From assembly GCA_934271235.1 (NCBI GenBank), contig CAKQQT010000023.1, positions 1 through 47,188 on the forward strand: DNA of 47,188 bases, in the 5' to 3' direction. This document shows, piece after piece, positions 26,592 to 34,993 of the stretch; the first letter of the stretch is position 1, and the number at the start of each line of letters is the position of its first letter. The translations under genes were made by a program, and so were the position numbers. The notes under the pieces are model-generated. The model saw only the letters and a program-made list of their open reading frames with translations, was not told the origin of the DNA and did not search any database. The stretch is from an uncultured Clostridia bacterium. GTDB taxonomy: Bacteria; Bacillota; Clostridia; Peptostreptococcales; Anaerovoracaceae.

Positions 26592-28019
26592 CTACTGCCA
26601 AATGAAGTATCCAACGCTGATTAAAATCAGAGACCAGAGTGAAAACAATACTACAAGCTTCCATACCCACTTAAACCACTTGACCCAAGAGACACCGGCC
26701 ATTCCAAGAATGGCGAGCGTAGTAGGATGAGTAGGAATGATTAAATTGCCGTAGCAATCGGCTGTCATGAACGCATGAACACCTACATTTCTAGGAATAT
26801 CACAAATATCACAAAGCGGTGTTATAATAGGCATTACAGCCATAGCTTGTCCACTTGCAGAAGGAATGAAGAAATTTACAATCAACTGCGAAAGGTAGAT
26901 GCCCCAAGATGCTACTAGCCCGCTCATGTGACTTAATGGCTGCGCAAGGGCATAAATGATGGTGTCCATGATTTGTCCTTCATTAAGAACATATATGATC
27001 GATCTGGACATTGCAAGTAAGATACAGGTTCCGACAAGAGGACCGGCTTCCCTTACCAAAGCTTCTGCCGCGTCATTGATTTTACCGTTATACTCGATCA
27101 ACGCACAAACAATGCCGAGAATCAAATAGATGCAGGAGAGTTCATCAAAGTACCAACCGTATTTCAGAACACCATAAACATTGATAATAACTGCGATTAC
27201 AAAAAGAATTATAATAGCCTTTCTCTTTGGCGTCATCTCATATTCATCAAGATTGAACTCTTTTACCTGAATGCCGGTACTGTTTACAACATAACCGCCA
27301 ATCTCTTTATCATAGAGAACACTTTTTGATGGATCTTTAGCACAACGCTTGGAGTAAATAAGCACATAAGAAATACCTATGATTGCACCGCCGATAACGC
27401 CAACAACGCGAAGACCAAGGCCGGAGTACAATTCAACCTCTGCAATCTGCTGCGCTATTAGCGTGCTGTATGGAGAAATCGGAGCAAAACCTAAACCTTG
27501 GTAAAGACCTATGACTAATACCGCACACGCTGTCATGTCATCATAATTCATGGTTCTGCAGACTGCGAGAATCAAAGGTATGAAAATAACAAGTTCCTCA
27601 CACATTCCGACGAGAACCGATGCGATAGTGAAGCAGATCATTAAAACGACAAGCAAGATATCAGTTTTATTGCCGAATCGTTTTACTGCTTTGGCGATCA
27701 AAGCGTGCATAGCTCCGGTCTGAATGATGACGCCGACTGCGGAACCCATGATGAGAATGATACCGCTCAATTCTGCAGCTTGAAGGAAGCCTTCGAAGAC
27801 CGAAGAAAACAGAGTTAAGAAGCTTGCAGGGGTTTGCTCGACATACTGGAAGGAATCGGGGATAACCGCAGTCCTTCCGGTTGCTTCGTTAAGTGCTCTT
27901 TCGAATGTACCCGCAGGAACGACATAGGTAAGAATTGCCATAAAAATAGCAACGCCAAACAGGAGCACATAGGTGTTTGGAAAACTAATTCTGCTTTTCT
28001 TTTGTAATTTTTCTTCCAT
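26592..28019 (-). CDS. YfcC/DcuC-type membrane transporter
   Basis: 475 aa from ATG 28019 with AAAGGA upstream. About twelve hydrophobic segments are visible, with typical family blocks TYVVPAGTFER (residues ~30-40), NFFIPSASGQAMAVMPI (about 390) and DCYGNLIIPTHPTTLAILGMAGVSW (about 425-449). This matches the YfcC/ArsB-NhaD-superfamily of putative C4-dicarboxylate, peptide or basic-amino-acid carriers. It lies directly downstream of a flavoprotein reductase (68-bp gap), and I infer that it imports that enzyme's substrate or exports its product. Base composition is visibly AT-richer than the flanks. Confidence 0.85.
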   Translation of the reverse strand: MEEKLQKKSRISFPNTYVLLFGVAIFMAILTYVVPAGTFERALNEATGRTAVIPDSFQYVEQTPASFLTLFSSVFEGFLQAAELSGIILIMGSAVGVIIQTGAMHALIAKAVKRFGNKTDILLVVLMICFTIASVLVGMCEELVIFIPLILAVCRTMNYDDMTACAVLVIGLYQGLGFAPISPYSTLIAQQIAEVELYSGLGLRVVGVIGGAIIGISYVLIYSKRCAKDPSKSVLYDKEIGGYVVNSTGIQVKEFNLDEYEMTPKRKAIIILFVIAVIINVYGVLKYGWYFDELSCIYLILGIVCALIEYNGKINDAAEALVREAGPLVGTCILLAMSRSIIYVLNEGQIMDTIIYALAQPLSHMSGLVASWGIYLSQLIVNFFIPSASGQAMAVMPIITPLCDICDIPRNVGVHAFMTADCYGNLIIPTHPTTLAILGMAGVSWVKWFKWVWKLVVLFSLWSLILISVGYFIWQ

Positions 28020-28087
28020 TGTTCTATCCTTTCTTTTGATTTGTGGTAGCAATAAATGAACTGGATAAATTAGTTTAAACGATGCAA

Positions 28088-30103
28088 CTATAACCTCAAG
28101 GCTACATAATAGCCTTCAGCGGAGGCATCTTTGATATTCCTTGCTTTTTTGCAGTCGCCTATGAAAAGAACTTCCTCTGCAACATTTGCATACGCGGCAG
28201 TTAGCGTTTTATCCGGCCCCATACCGGCAGCGACGATAATGCTGTCTGCATGAATTAAAGTATGTTCTCCGTTAGAATTAACGAAAAGCTCTTTTCCGTT
28301 AATTCTTTCGGTTACGCAATTGAGATGGATTTTAATCTTATTACTTTCTTTTACTCCTAAAAATGACTTATGTGTTGTACTATACTCATGAGTAAGGTAG
28401 AATTCTGTTGCATGACTTTCATCCGGGAGTTCCTCTTTGCTGTCTTTCATAAGCTCAGAAGCCATTTCAATCAGGTGAACATCTTTTCCGAGATAAGCCA
28501 GATGTATTGCCGTTTCGCATCCGATCTGTCCGCCGCCGATAATTGCCACGGTATTCCCTAAGGCATCTTCTTTTCCGTATATGTCTACTGCAGGAAATAC
28601 CTTGCCGCTTTCGATTCCTACCACGGGCGGAATTATCGGAACCGCACCTATAGCGATGACCGCTGCATCATAGCCTTTACTTCTGATATCTTCGGCAGCT
28701 ACTTCGGAATTAAGGAGTATCTCCACATTTGGATTGATTCTGGTCTGTCGTTCGAGGTATTCACGGTATCTTTTAATGTCTTCTTTGAATACGATATGAT
28801 CTGCGAATTCCAGTCGACCGCCCAACTTGTCGCTTTTTTCATACAGTGTGACCTTGTGGCCTTTCTTTCCGAGTTCATTTGCGGCCATCATCCCCGCAGG
28901 GCCACCACCGATCACTGCAATGTTTTTTTGCCCCTCGTCATATTCTTTTGGGAATTCTCTGAAAAGAATTCTTCTTGGATTGACGGTGCATTCTCCTACT
29001 CCGGTTGCGCCATTTGAATCCATACATCTGATGCAACGGATACACGGTCGGATGTCATCCTGCTTTCCATGAGCAGCTTTTACCGCCCAGTTGGGATCTG
29101 CAATAAATGAGCGGGCCATACCCACTAAGTCTGCATATCCTTCTCTGATAAACCTTTCAGCCATTTCCGGCTCATTGATGCCGCCGATTGTTTCAACCGG
29201 AATATTGACGCATTCTTTCATGCGTTTTGCAAGATAGGCATTGACACCGTGTGTGGCATACTGCGTAGGGAAAGTAAACATTTCTGAATCCAGATTGTCC
29301 AGCCTTCCGACAGAACACTGAACAATATCGATAACATCTTCCAGACATTTTACAAGTCTTACGGCCTCTTCGATATCGTAGCCTCCTTCTGTAAGTTCGC
29401 TGGCACTGAATCTGATTTTAATCAGGATATTTTCTCCGACTCTGTCTCTGATCCTTTGCAGAACCATTCTTGGGAATCTTGCTCTGTTTTCGGTGGAACC
29501 GCCGTATTGATCTGTCCTGTGATTAGTCTTAGGCGAAAAAAACTGCCCTAAAAGCCAATGATGTGCCGCGTGAACGTTAATTATATCGAAGTTTCCCTTA
29601 ACGCCAATTTCTGCAGCATCGGCAAAGTAATCTGCTATAAGATTCATCTCAGCTTCATCAATGGCTCTGACATAAACGCCATCAGATCTCGTATATGAGG
29701 AAGGACCCGGAACTTCATTTCCCTCGACGGGGGTTGCGTTGTCACCCCCATGATTCAACTCAATACTTGCAAGAGCCCCATGCGCATGAATGGCAGTTGT
29801 CATTCTTCGCATGTTTGGAATCTGGTGCCATCTCAAAGTGTCTGAAAAAAAGTTAAAAAACATCCGGTTCGCACCGAGATAGTATCTGGGGTCAACGCCA
29901 AGGTGTCCGGTGTTCACAATTGCTGCGCCCCCGCGAGCAATGTTGGCGTAATACATGGCTGCATCTTCGCTGTAGTTAAAAAAGCCGTTTTCTGAGGGCT
30001 CTAGCATATATGGGCAGCTGTGCGGAGCGGATACCACTCTGTTCTTGATCTCTTTTCCTCTGATATACAAAGATGTAAAAAGATTTGGATAATACTTATT
30101 CAT
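28088..30103 (-). CDS. Old-Yellow-Enzyme-type FMN/Fe-S/FAD reductase (FadH/BaiH-like)
   Basis: 671 aa from ATG 30103 (AAGGAG upstream). The FMN TIM barrel spans residues ~1-330 (NRVVSAPHSC, HAAHHWLLGQFFSPKTNHRTD). The Fe-S cysteines are CIRCIRC and a fourth Cys 11 residues later (spacing C-x2-C-x2-C-x11-C; E. coli FadH has x2-x3-x11). An FAD domain (IAVIGGGPAGMMAANELG, about 385) and an NADH domain (VAIIGGGQIGCETAIHLA, about 520) follow. Family members reduce enoyl double bonds, including dienoyl-CoA, bile-acid intermediates and enoates; the substrate is unknown here. It is in an operon with the YfcC-like transporter and divergent from an ArsR-type regulator. Confidence 0.88.
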   Translation of the reverse strand: MNKYYPNLFTSLYIRGKEIKNRVVSAPHSCPYMLEPSENGFFNYSEDAAMYYANIARGGAAIVNTGHLGVDPRYYLGANRMFFNFFSDTLRWHQIPNMRRMTTAIHAHGALASIELNHGGDNATPVEGNEVPGPSSYTRSDGVYVRAIDEAEMNLIADYFADAAEIGVKGNFDIINVHAAHHWLLGQFFSPKTNHRTDQYGGSTENRARFPRMVLQRIRDRVGENILIKIRFSASELTEGGYDIEEAVRLVKCLEDVIDIVQCSVGRLDNLDSEMFTFPTQYATHGVNAYLAKRMKECVNIPVETIGGINEPEMAERFIREGYADLVGMARSFIADPNWAVKAAHGKQDDIRPCIRCIRCMDSNGATGVGECTVNPRRILFREFPKEYDEGQKNIAVIGGGPAGMMAANELGKKGHKVTLYEKSDKLGGRLEFADHIVFKEDIKRYREYLERQTRINPNVEILLNSEVAAEDIRSKGYDAAVIAIGAVPIIPPVVGIESGKVFPAVDIYGKEDALGNTVAIIGGGQIGCETAIHLAYLGKDVHLIEMASELMKDSKEELPDESHATEFYLTHEYSTTHKSFLGVKESNKIKIHLNCVTERINGKELFVNSNGEHTLIHADSIIVAAGMGPDKTLTAAYANVAEEVLFIGDCKKARNIKDASAEGYYVALRL

Positions 30104-30147
30104 ACTGCAACTCCTTCGCTTTTGTTTGTTCAGAAAATACACTATTA

Positions 30148-30177
30148 TTTTCAATTTGTCAAATCTAAAATTGAAAA
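30148..30177. promoter_or_regulatory. palindrome A in the flavoprotein/regulator divergent gap
   Basis: TTTTCAATTT (30148-30157), 10 bases, AAATTGAAAA (30168-30177), a perfect inverted repeat. It shares the half-site ATTGAAA with palindrome B. Candidate operator for the divergent ArsR-type protein. Confidence 0.55.
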
Positions 30178-30199
30178 AATTTTTTTATATTAAAAAAGG

Positions 30200-30224
30200 C
30201 ATTGAAAAATACAATATTTCAATG
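30200..30224. promoter_or_regulatory. palindrome B in the flavoprotein/regulator divergent gap
   Basis: CATTGAAA (30200-30207), 9 bases, TTTCAATG (30217-30224), a perfect inverted repeat. It lies between palindrome A and the regulator start. Confidence 0.55.
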
Positions 30225-30289
30225 TATTATGTATGTAATATATATTTATAATTTTACAAAGATAAAATTGTATTTAGGAAGGAAATGAC

Positions 30290-31372
30290 ATGCTTAGAAA
30301 AGAACAGCCTGTAAAATTTATTTTTTGTACTCTTGCACCCATCGAAATGGCTTTCAGTTTGAGGATGCTGGCAAACCCCTCGGCTTATCCGGAAATGAGC
30401 ACGTGGGCAAAACGAAAATTTGACTCTTTAAGCACTGGTCTAAAAAATGAAATCATGTTTTTTAATGATCATTTCCAATGGTATTTTATAGCCGATCTTA
30501 TTGTAGATCTCATAGCAGAAGAGGAAGTTTGCGTTGATGACATTTTTGTTCTTATAGAACGTTTGAAAACCTGTAGTAAAGAAAGATTTTTATATGTTGT
30601 CCTTGGACTTACTGTGGAAAATATTGAAATAAGTTATATCGAAAAGATTGTTAAAACAGGTGAAAGACCTTCCGAAGAATTTTTTAGCAAAGCGACAAAA
30701 TTCATATCTGAGGAGAATGTTGAGTACTTGCTGAAGCATATCGAAGAAGTCAGAAACAGACTTATTGATCTTTTGGAAAGATATTGGACGGAGAGCTTTT
30801 ATAAGGATTGGCGAAAAATACGTGGATTTGAAAATGATACGATCCGAATGGAGCAAATAAAATATCAGCATGAAGGTCCGAGCCGATATTTATCCACATT
30901 GCATCCTGATCTCATCATAAAAGACAAGATGCTGATTTTCAACCGCCCGGGTGATACATTTTCCATTCCTGTTGATAAAATAAAAACAGTGGTTATCAAA
31001 CCATCTGTTTTTGCGGAAGACAGGCTGAACGGAAATATTGTTGATAGTAAAGTTACAATAACAAAAAGGCTGAACTTCCATACTGTCATGACAGCTTCTC
31101 CTGCACCGATCAACCTTTCCATGGTCATAAGTATATTGAATGATCCATCAAGACTGCGGATTGTAAAAGTTCTGTGGAATTACGATTCTACGACCAAAGA
31201 ATTAGCAGAGATACTCAATCTCTCGCCAACTACGGTTTCTTTACATTTGAAACAAATGAAAAAAAATAATTTTGTTACTACACAGAAGATGGGAAAATAT
31301 GTGTATTATCAGCTGCGAAAGGATCAATTTTACAACATAGATCAGAAACTACAAAGATATCTGAGGTACTAA
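30290..31372 (+). CDS. ArsR-type winged-helix regulator with long N-terminal domain
   Basis: 360 aa. The C-terminal ~90 residues are a clear ArsR winged helix: NDPSRLRIVKVLWNYDSTTKELAEILNLSPTTVSLHLKQMKKNNFV, ending VYYQLRKDQFY. No metal-binding ELCVCDL motif is present. The first ~265 residues are of unknown fold and probably bind the effector; this resembles the long ArsR-like proteins of some Clostridia. SD AGGAAGGA before ATG 30290. It is divergent from the flavoprotein-transporter operon and, by the palindromes between them, is probably its regulator. Low GC like the two genes it faces. Confidence 0.8.
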   Translation: MLRKEQPVKFIFCTLAPIEMAFSLRMLANPSAYPEMSTWAKRKFDSLSTGLKNEIMFFNDHFQWYFIADLIVDLIAEEEVCVDDIFVLIERLKTCSKERFLYVVLGLTVENIEISYIEKIVKTGERPSEEFFSKATKFISEENVEYLLKHIEEVRNRLIDLLERYWTESFYKDWRKIRGFENDTIRMEQIKYQHEGPSRYLSTLHPDLIIKDKMLIFNRPGDTFSIPVDKIKTVVIKPSVFAEDRLNGNIVDSKVTITKRLNFHTVMTASPAPINLSMVISILNDPSRLRIVKVLWNYDSTTKELAEILNLSPTTVSLHLKQMKKNNFVTTQKMGKYVYYQLRKDQFYNIDQKLQRYLRY

Positions 31373-31377
31373 AAACC

Positions 31378-31397
31378 GGCCGGATTGAAATCCGGCC
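31378..31397 (-). terminator. terminator for the ABC-F gene
   Basis: GGCCGGAT (31378-31385), TGAA, ATCCGGCC (31390-31397). On the minus strand this is followed by GGTTTTT. It also separates the ABC-F gene from the convergent regulator. Confidence 0.8.
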
Positions 31398-31422
31398 GAC
31401 AAATGTTCTTAGGTCCTTTTAA

Positions 31423-32988
31423 TCATACGATCTTCGTCGTCCAGTCCTCGACGTTCCAGACGTCGGTGACAAAATCTTCGTAGAAGAGCGGATCATGTGA
31501 TACCAAAAGGATGGTACCCGGAAATTCCGTCAGCGCGCGCTTCAGTTCCTCTTTGGCGTCCACGTCCAAGTGGTTGGTCGGCTCGTCGAGGATCAGCCAG
31601 TTGTGCTCACGGTTCATGACGATGGCCAGCCGCACCTTGGCGTTTTCACCGCCGCTGAGCACGCGCATCTGACTGGTGATGTGCTCGTTGGTCAGACCGC
31701 ATTTGGCGAGACACAGCCGCACTTCGCGGTTTTCCATAGACGGGAACTGCGCCCAGAACGTATCGAGCGCCGTTTCTTGCAAATCGCGGTCCGCTTCCTG
31801 TTCGAAATAACCCGGGAAAAGATAATCGCCCAGCTGCACGTCTCCGCCGAGCGGCTGCAGTTTGCCGAGGATGGTCTTCAGGAGCGTGGACTTGCCGAGA
31901 CCGTTGGTGCCGACGATGGCGACCTTTTGACTGCGTTCCAACGTAAAGGAGACCGGACGAGTCAGCGGTTCGTCCTGACTGTAGCCGATCACGAGGTCTT
32001 TCGCTTCCACGACAAAACGACTCGGAGTTCTGGCCATCAGGAAGTGGAACTCCGGTTTGATCTTCTCCGTCGGACGCTCCAGGATCTCCATTTTGTCGAG
32101 CTGCTTCTGACGGGAGTTTGCCATGCCGCGTGTAGCCACGCGCGCCTTATTTCTGGCAATGAAATCTTCCAGCTTTTCAATCTCAGCCTGCTGCCGCTCA
32201 TAGGCGGCTTTTTCCTGTGCTTTCTGGATCTCATACATGCGGCGGAAATTTTCATAATCGCCGGTATAGCGTGTCAGATTGCCGCCGTCCAGATTATAGA
32301 TGACATTGACCACCGAATTGAGGAATTCCATATCGTGCGATACGAGGATAAACGAGTTTTCGTAATTCTGCAGGTAGCGGGTCAGCCAGACAATATGCTC
32401 GTGATCCAAGTAGTTGGTCGGCTCGTCGAGGATCAAGATCGATGGGTTTTCGAGCAGCAGTTTGACCAGCAGAACCTTGGTCCGCTGACCGCCGGAAAGA
32501 TCCGCCACGTCCTTGTCCAAGCCGATATCGCGCAGTCCCAGACCGCCGGCAACCTCCTCGATCTTGGCATCCAGCTGATAAAAACCGCTGTATTCGAGGA
32601 TCTGCTGGATCTCGCCGGCGTCTTCCATCATTTCATCCATCTTATCGGCGTTTTCCGGAAGCGCCATATCCTCATAAAGCTTGAGCATTTCGCTTTCCAG
32701 ATCATGCATATGGTTAAAGGCCGTGTGCAGGATCTCGCGGATCGTCATGCCTTTTTTGAGCACCGAGTGCTGGTCCAGATAGCCGACCGTGACATGGCGG
32801 GACCAGGTGATCTTGCCTGCATCCGGCAGGATCTTGCCGGTGATGATGTTCAAAAATGTGGATTTTCCTTCGCCGTTCGCACCGATCAGCCCGATGTGCT
32901 CACCTTTGAGCAGCCGGAAGGATGCGTCTTCTAAAATCTGGCGTGCGCCGAAGCCGTGGGTGACTTTTTCGACAGTCAGTAAACTCAT
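31423..32988 (-). CDS. ABC-F family ATPase (ribosome-associated type)
   Basis: 521 aa with two ABC domains and no membrane segments. Domain 1: Walker A GANGEGKST (residues ~37-45), signature LSGGQRTK, Walker B ILILDEPTNYLD. A charged linker follows (ARNKARVATRGMANSRQKQ). Domain 2: Walker A GTNGLGKST, signature LSGGENAK, Walker B WLILDEPTNHLD. ABC-F proteins act on the ribosome E site; this one looks like the YbiT/YkpA housekeeping branch rather than an antibiotic-resistance branch, though sequence alone cannot exclude resistance. SD AGGAG before the start at 32988; a promoter is visible upstream. Confidence 0.9.
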   Translation of the reverse strand: MSLLTVEKVTHGFGARQILEDASFRLLKGEHIGLIGANGEGKSTFLNIITGKILPDAGKITWSRHVTVGYLDQHSVLKKGMTIREILHTAFNHMHDLESEMLKLYEDMALPENADKMDEMMEDAGEIQQILEYSGFYQLDAKIEEVAGGLGLRDIGLDKDVADLSGGQRTKVLLVKLLLENPSILILDEPTNYLDHEHIVWLTRYLQNYENSFILVSHDMEFLNSVVNVIYNLDGGNLTRYTGDYENFRRMYEIQKAQEKAAYERQQAEIEKLEDFIARNKARVATRGMANSRQKQLDKMEILERPTEKIKPEFHFLMARTPSRFVVEAKDLVIGYSQDEPLTRPVSFTLERSQKVAIVGTNGLGKSTLLKTILGKLQPLGGDVQLGDYLFPGYFEQEADRDLQETALDTFWAQFPSMENREVRLCLAKCGLTNEHITSQMRVLSGGENAKVRLAIVMNREHNWLILDEPTNHLDVDAKEELKRALTEFPGTILLVSHDPLFYEDFVTDVWNVEDWTTKIV

Positions 32989-33032
32989 ATAAAAACTCCT
33001 ATTCTACTGTTTTTTCTTTTTTCCGCATACAT

Positions 33033-33061
33033 ACTATATCCTATTTGGCGGGCAATAACAA
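33033..33061 (-). promoter_or_regulatory. promoter of the ABC-F gene
   Basis: Minus strand TTGTTA (33061-33056), a 17-bp spacer and TATAGT (33038-33033). Confidence 0.6.
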
Positions 33062-33091
33062 GACAAAACAGTTGTTTCTTCGGAGAAAAAC

Positions 33092-33136
33092 AAAAACCGC
33101 AGGGCGCCTTTTGCAAGGAGCGACTGCGGTTTTTTG
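33092..33136 (-). terminator. terminator after metI
   Basis: AAAACCGCAG pairs with CTGCGGTTTT, with an inner CGCCTT/AAGGAGCG-type helix. On the minus strand a T-run follows, ending the metQNI transcript. Confidence 0.85.
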
Positions 33137-33150
33137 GCACGACGGGCGGA

Positions 33151-33852
33151 TCAGGAGATCCGCTTGTCGGATTTTTTGGAAAGATGTGTGCCGAGACTCT
33201 GGAAGATCTGTACCATCGCGATCAGCAGGATGACGGCCAGGATCATGACTAAAGTCTTGTAGCGATAGTAGCCGTAGTTGATAGCGATCTTGCCGAGACC
33301 GCCGCCGCCGATGATACCGCTCATAGCGGAGTAGCCGAGGATGGTGGTGATGGCGATCGTCGCGTTGGAGATCAGTGACGGAACGCTTTCCGGGATCAGC
33401 ACTTTTACAATGATCTGCATTGGAGAAGCGCCCATGCTCTGCGCAGCTTCGATCACGCCCGGGTTGACTTCCCGGATGCAGCTTTCGGCCAGTCTGGCGA
33501 TAAACGGGAACGAAGCGATGACCAGCGGTACGATGGAAGCCACGGTACCGACCGGAGTTCCGACGATCAAACGGGTCAGCGGAATGACCATGATCATCAG
33601 GATCAGGAACGGAACGGAACGCAGCAGATTGATGAGGACGTCCAGAAGGGCCATCAGCCACTTCGGCAGCGGCAGGATGCCGTCTTTGCCGCCGACCGCT
33701 AAAAGCACACCGAGCGGCAGACCGATGAGGATCGCGATCGCCGTAGAAACAACGGTTACATAAAAGGTTTCCCAGATCGCGAGCGGAAATTCATTTTGCA
33801 GAATGGTCATTGCTTCTGCAAACTCTTCAGAAGCGAAAAAATCAGCGAACAT
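33151..33852 (-). CDS. metI: methionine ABC transporter permease MetI
   Basis: 233 aa, normal length. Five or six membrane helices. The cytoplasmic EAA-type loop is near residue 135 (INPGVIEAAQSMGASPMQI-like: EVNPGVIEAAQSMGASPMQI), which contacts the MetN ATPase. Other family blocks are TFYVTVVSTAIAILIGLPLG and GYSAMSGIIGGGGLGKIAI. Its ATG overlaps the end of metN by 11 bases, so translation is coupled. It is last in the metQ-metN-metI operon and is followed by a terminator. Confidence 0.95.
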   Translation of the reverse strand: MFADFFASEEFAEAMTILQNEFPLAIWETFYVTVVSTAIAILIGLPLGVLLAVGGKDGILPLPKWLMALLDVLINLLRSVPFLILMIMVIPLTRLIVGTPVGTVASIVPLVIASFPFIARLAESCIREVNPGVIEAAQSMGASPMQIIVKVLIPESVPSLISNATIAITTILGYSAMSGIIGGGGLGKIAINYGYYRYKTLVMILAVILLIAMVQIFQSLGTHLSKKSDKRIS

Positions 33853-34855
33853 TTGCAGTCACCTCCTCTACAATGACATCTTCGATCTCCTGCAGGTAGG
33901 CGATCGCCTTCTGCACGGTATTTTCGTCTCCGGAGATGCCAAGCAGCATGTTGCCGTAGGCCCTGCCTTCGATGGATTTCGTATTGGCTCCCAAAATATT
34001 GGCAGCGATGTGTGTTTCCATCGCCAACTTGGCGATCAGCGGGGTATTGGCCGCGTCAGCACCGTTAAAGACGATACGGATATGATGTTCGCCTTCTTTG
34101 ATCGGCAGCGTATCGGCAACGCCGTCCGGGAAGACCAGACGTTTTGCCGCTTCCGACTTCGGATGGGAGAATACAGCAGATACGGTGCCTTCTTCGACAA
34201 CCGTTCCGTGGTCGAGAATGGCAACCTTGCTGCAGACTTCCTCCACCACGCTCATCTGATGCGTGATGATGATGACCGTGATGCCCATCTTGCGGTTGAT
34301 ATCCTGAATCAGAGAAAGGATCGAGCGAGTGGTCTTCGGATCCAGCGCACTGGTCGCTTCATCACAGAGCAGAATCTTCGGATTGGTTGCAAGCGCTCTG
34401 GCGATGGCGATCCGCTGCTGCTGTCCGCCGGAAAGCTGTGCCGGATAAGCCTCCGCCTTATCCGGAAGTCCGACCAGTTCTAAAAGCTCTAGGGCGCGGG
34501 CTTCGGCTTCCTGCTTCGGCACGCCGGAGAGTTCCAGCGGGAAGCAGATGTTTTTCAGGCAGGTGCGCTGAGCAAGCAGATTAAAGCTCTGGAAGATCAT
34601 CGATACGCTGCGGCGGATCCGTCGGAGCTCCGGCTTAGAAAGCGCGCCGAGGTCGCAGCCGTCGATCAGGACCTGTCCGTCTGTCGGGCGTTCCAGCATA
34701 TTGATACATCGCACCAGGGTGCTTTTGCCGGCGCCGCTCATGCCGATGATGCCGTAGATATCCCCGTCTTCAATGGTGAGAGATACATTCTTTAATGCAT
34801 CTACGCTGCCGTCACCGCTGAGGAAGGTCTTCGATAGATTTTTGATCTCAATCAT
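33842..34855 (-). CDS. metN: methionine ABC transporter ATP-binding protein MetN
   Basis: 337 aa. Walker A GMSGAGKST (residues ~38-46), Q-loop MIFQSFNLL, signature LSGGQQQR, Walker B ILLCDEATSALD, and the H-loop IIITHQM. The C-terminal NIL/ACT-like domain (about residues 262-337, IRIVFNGADAANTPLIAKLA) binds cytoplasmic methionine and shuts the transporter (trans-inhibition) in characterised members. It energises uptake through MetI. It is separated from metQ by 138 bp containing a strong palindrome and overlaps metI. Confidence 0.96.
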   Translation of the reverse strand: MIEIKNLSKTFLSGDGSVDALKNVSLTIEDGDIYGIIGMSGAGKSTLVRCINMLERPTDGQVLIDGCDLGALSKPELRRIRRSVSMIFQSFNLLAQRTCLKNICFPLELSGVPKQEAEARALELLELVGLPDKAEAYPAQLSGGQQQRIAIARALATNPKILLCDEATSALDPKTTRSILSLIQDINRKMGITVIIITHQMSVVEEVCSKVAILDHGTVVEEGTVSAVFSHPKSEAAKRLVFPDGVADTLPIKEGEHHIRIVFNGADAANTPLIAKLAMETHIAANILGANTKSIEGRAYGNMLLGISGDENTVQKAIAYLQEIEDVIVEEVTANVR

Positions 34856-34888
34856 AATGTTTCTCCAATTATTTCTTCAAATCATGAC

Positions 34889-34918
34889 AACCGGCCGATT
34901 GCATGCAATCGACCGGTT
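34889..34918. repeat. intercistronic palindrome between metQ and metN
   Basis: AACCGG and CCGGTT flank CGATTGCATGCAATCG, a 30-bp almost perfect palindrome. No T-run follows on the minus strand, so it is not a simple terminator. A weaker hairpin (GTACGTCGA/TCGACGGTAC) lies at about 34932-34973. Such structures between a binding-protein gene and its transporter genes often protect the upstream mRNA from 3' decay. Confidence 0.7.
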
Positions 34919-34993
34919 CATTTCGTGTATCAGTACGTCGACTGTTACATTATATTATATTTTCGACGGTACGTCTATCTTTTTCTTTGGCGT

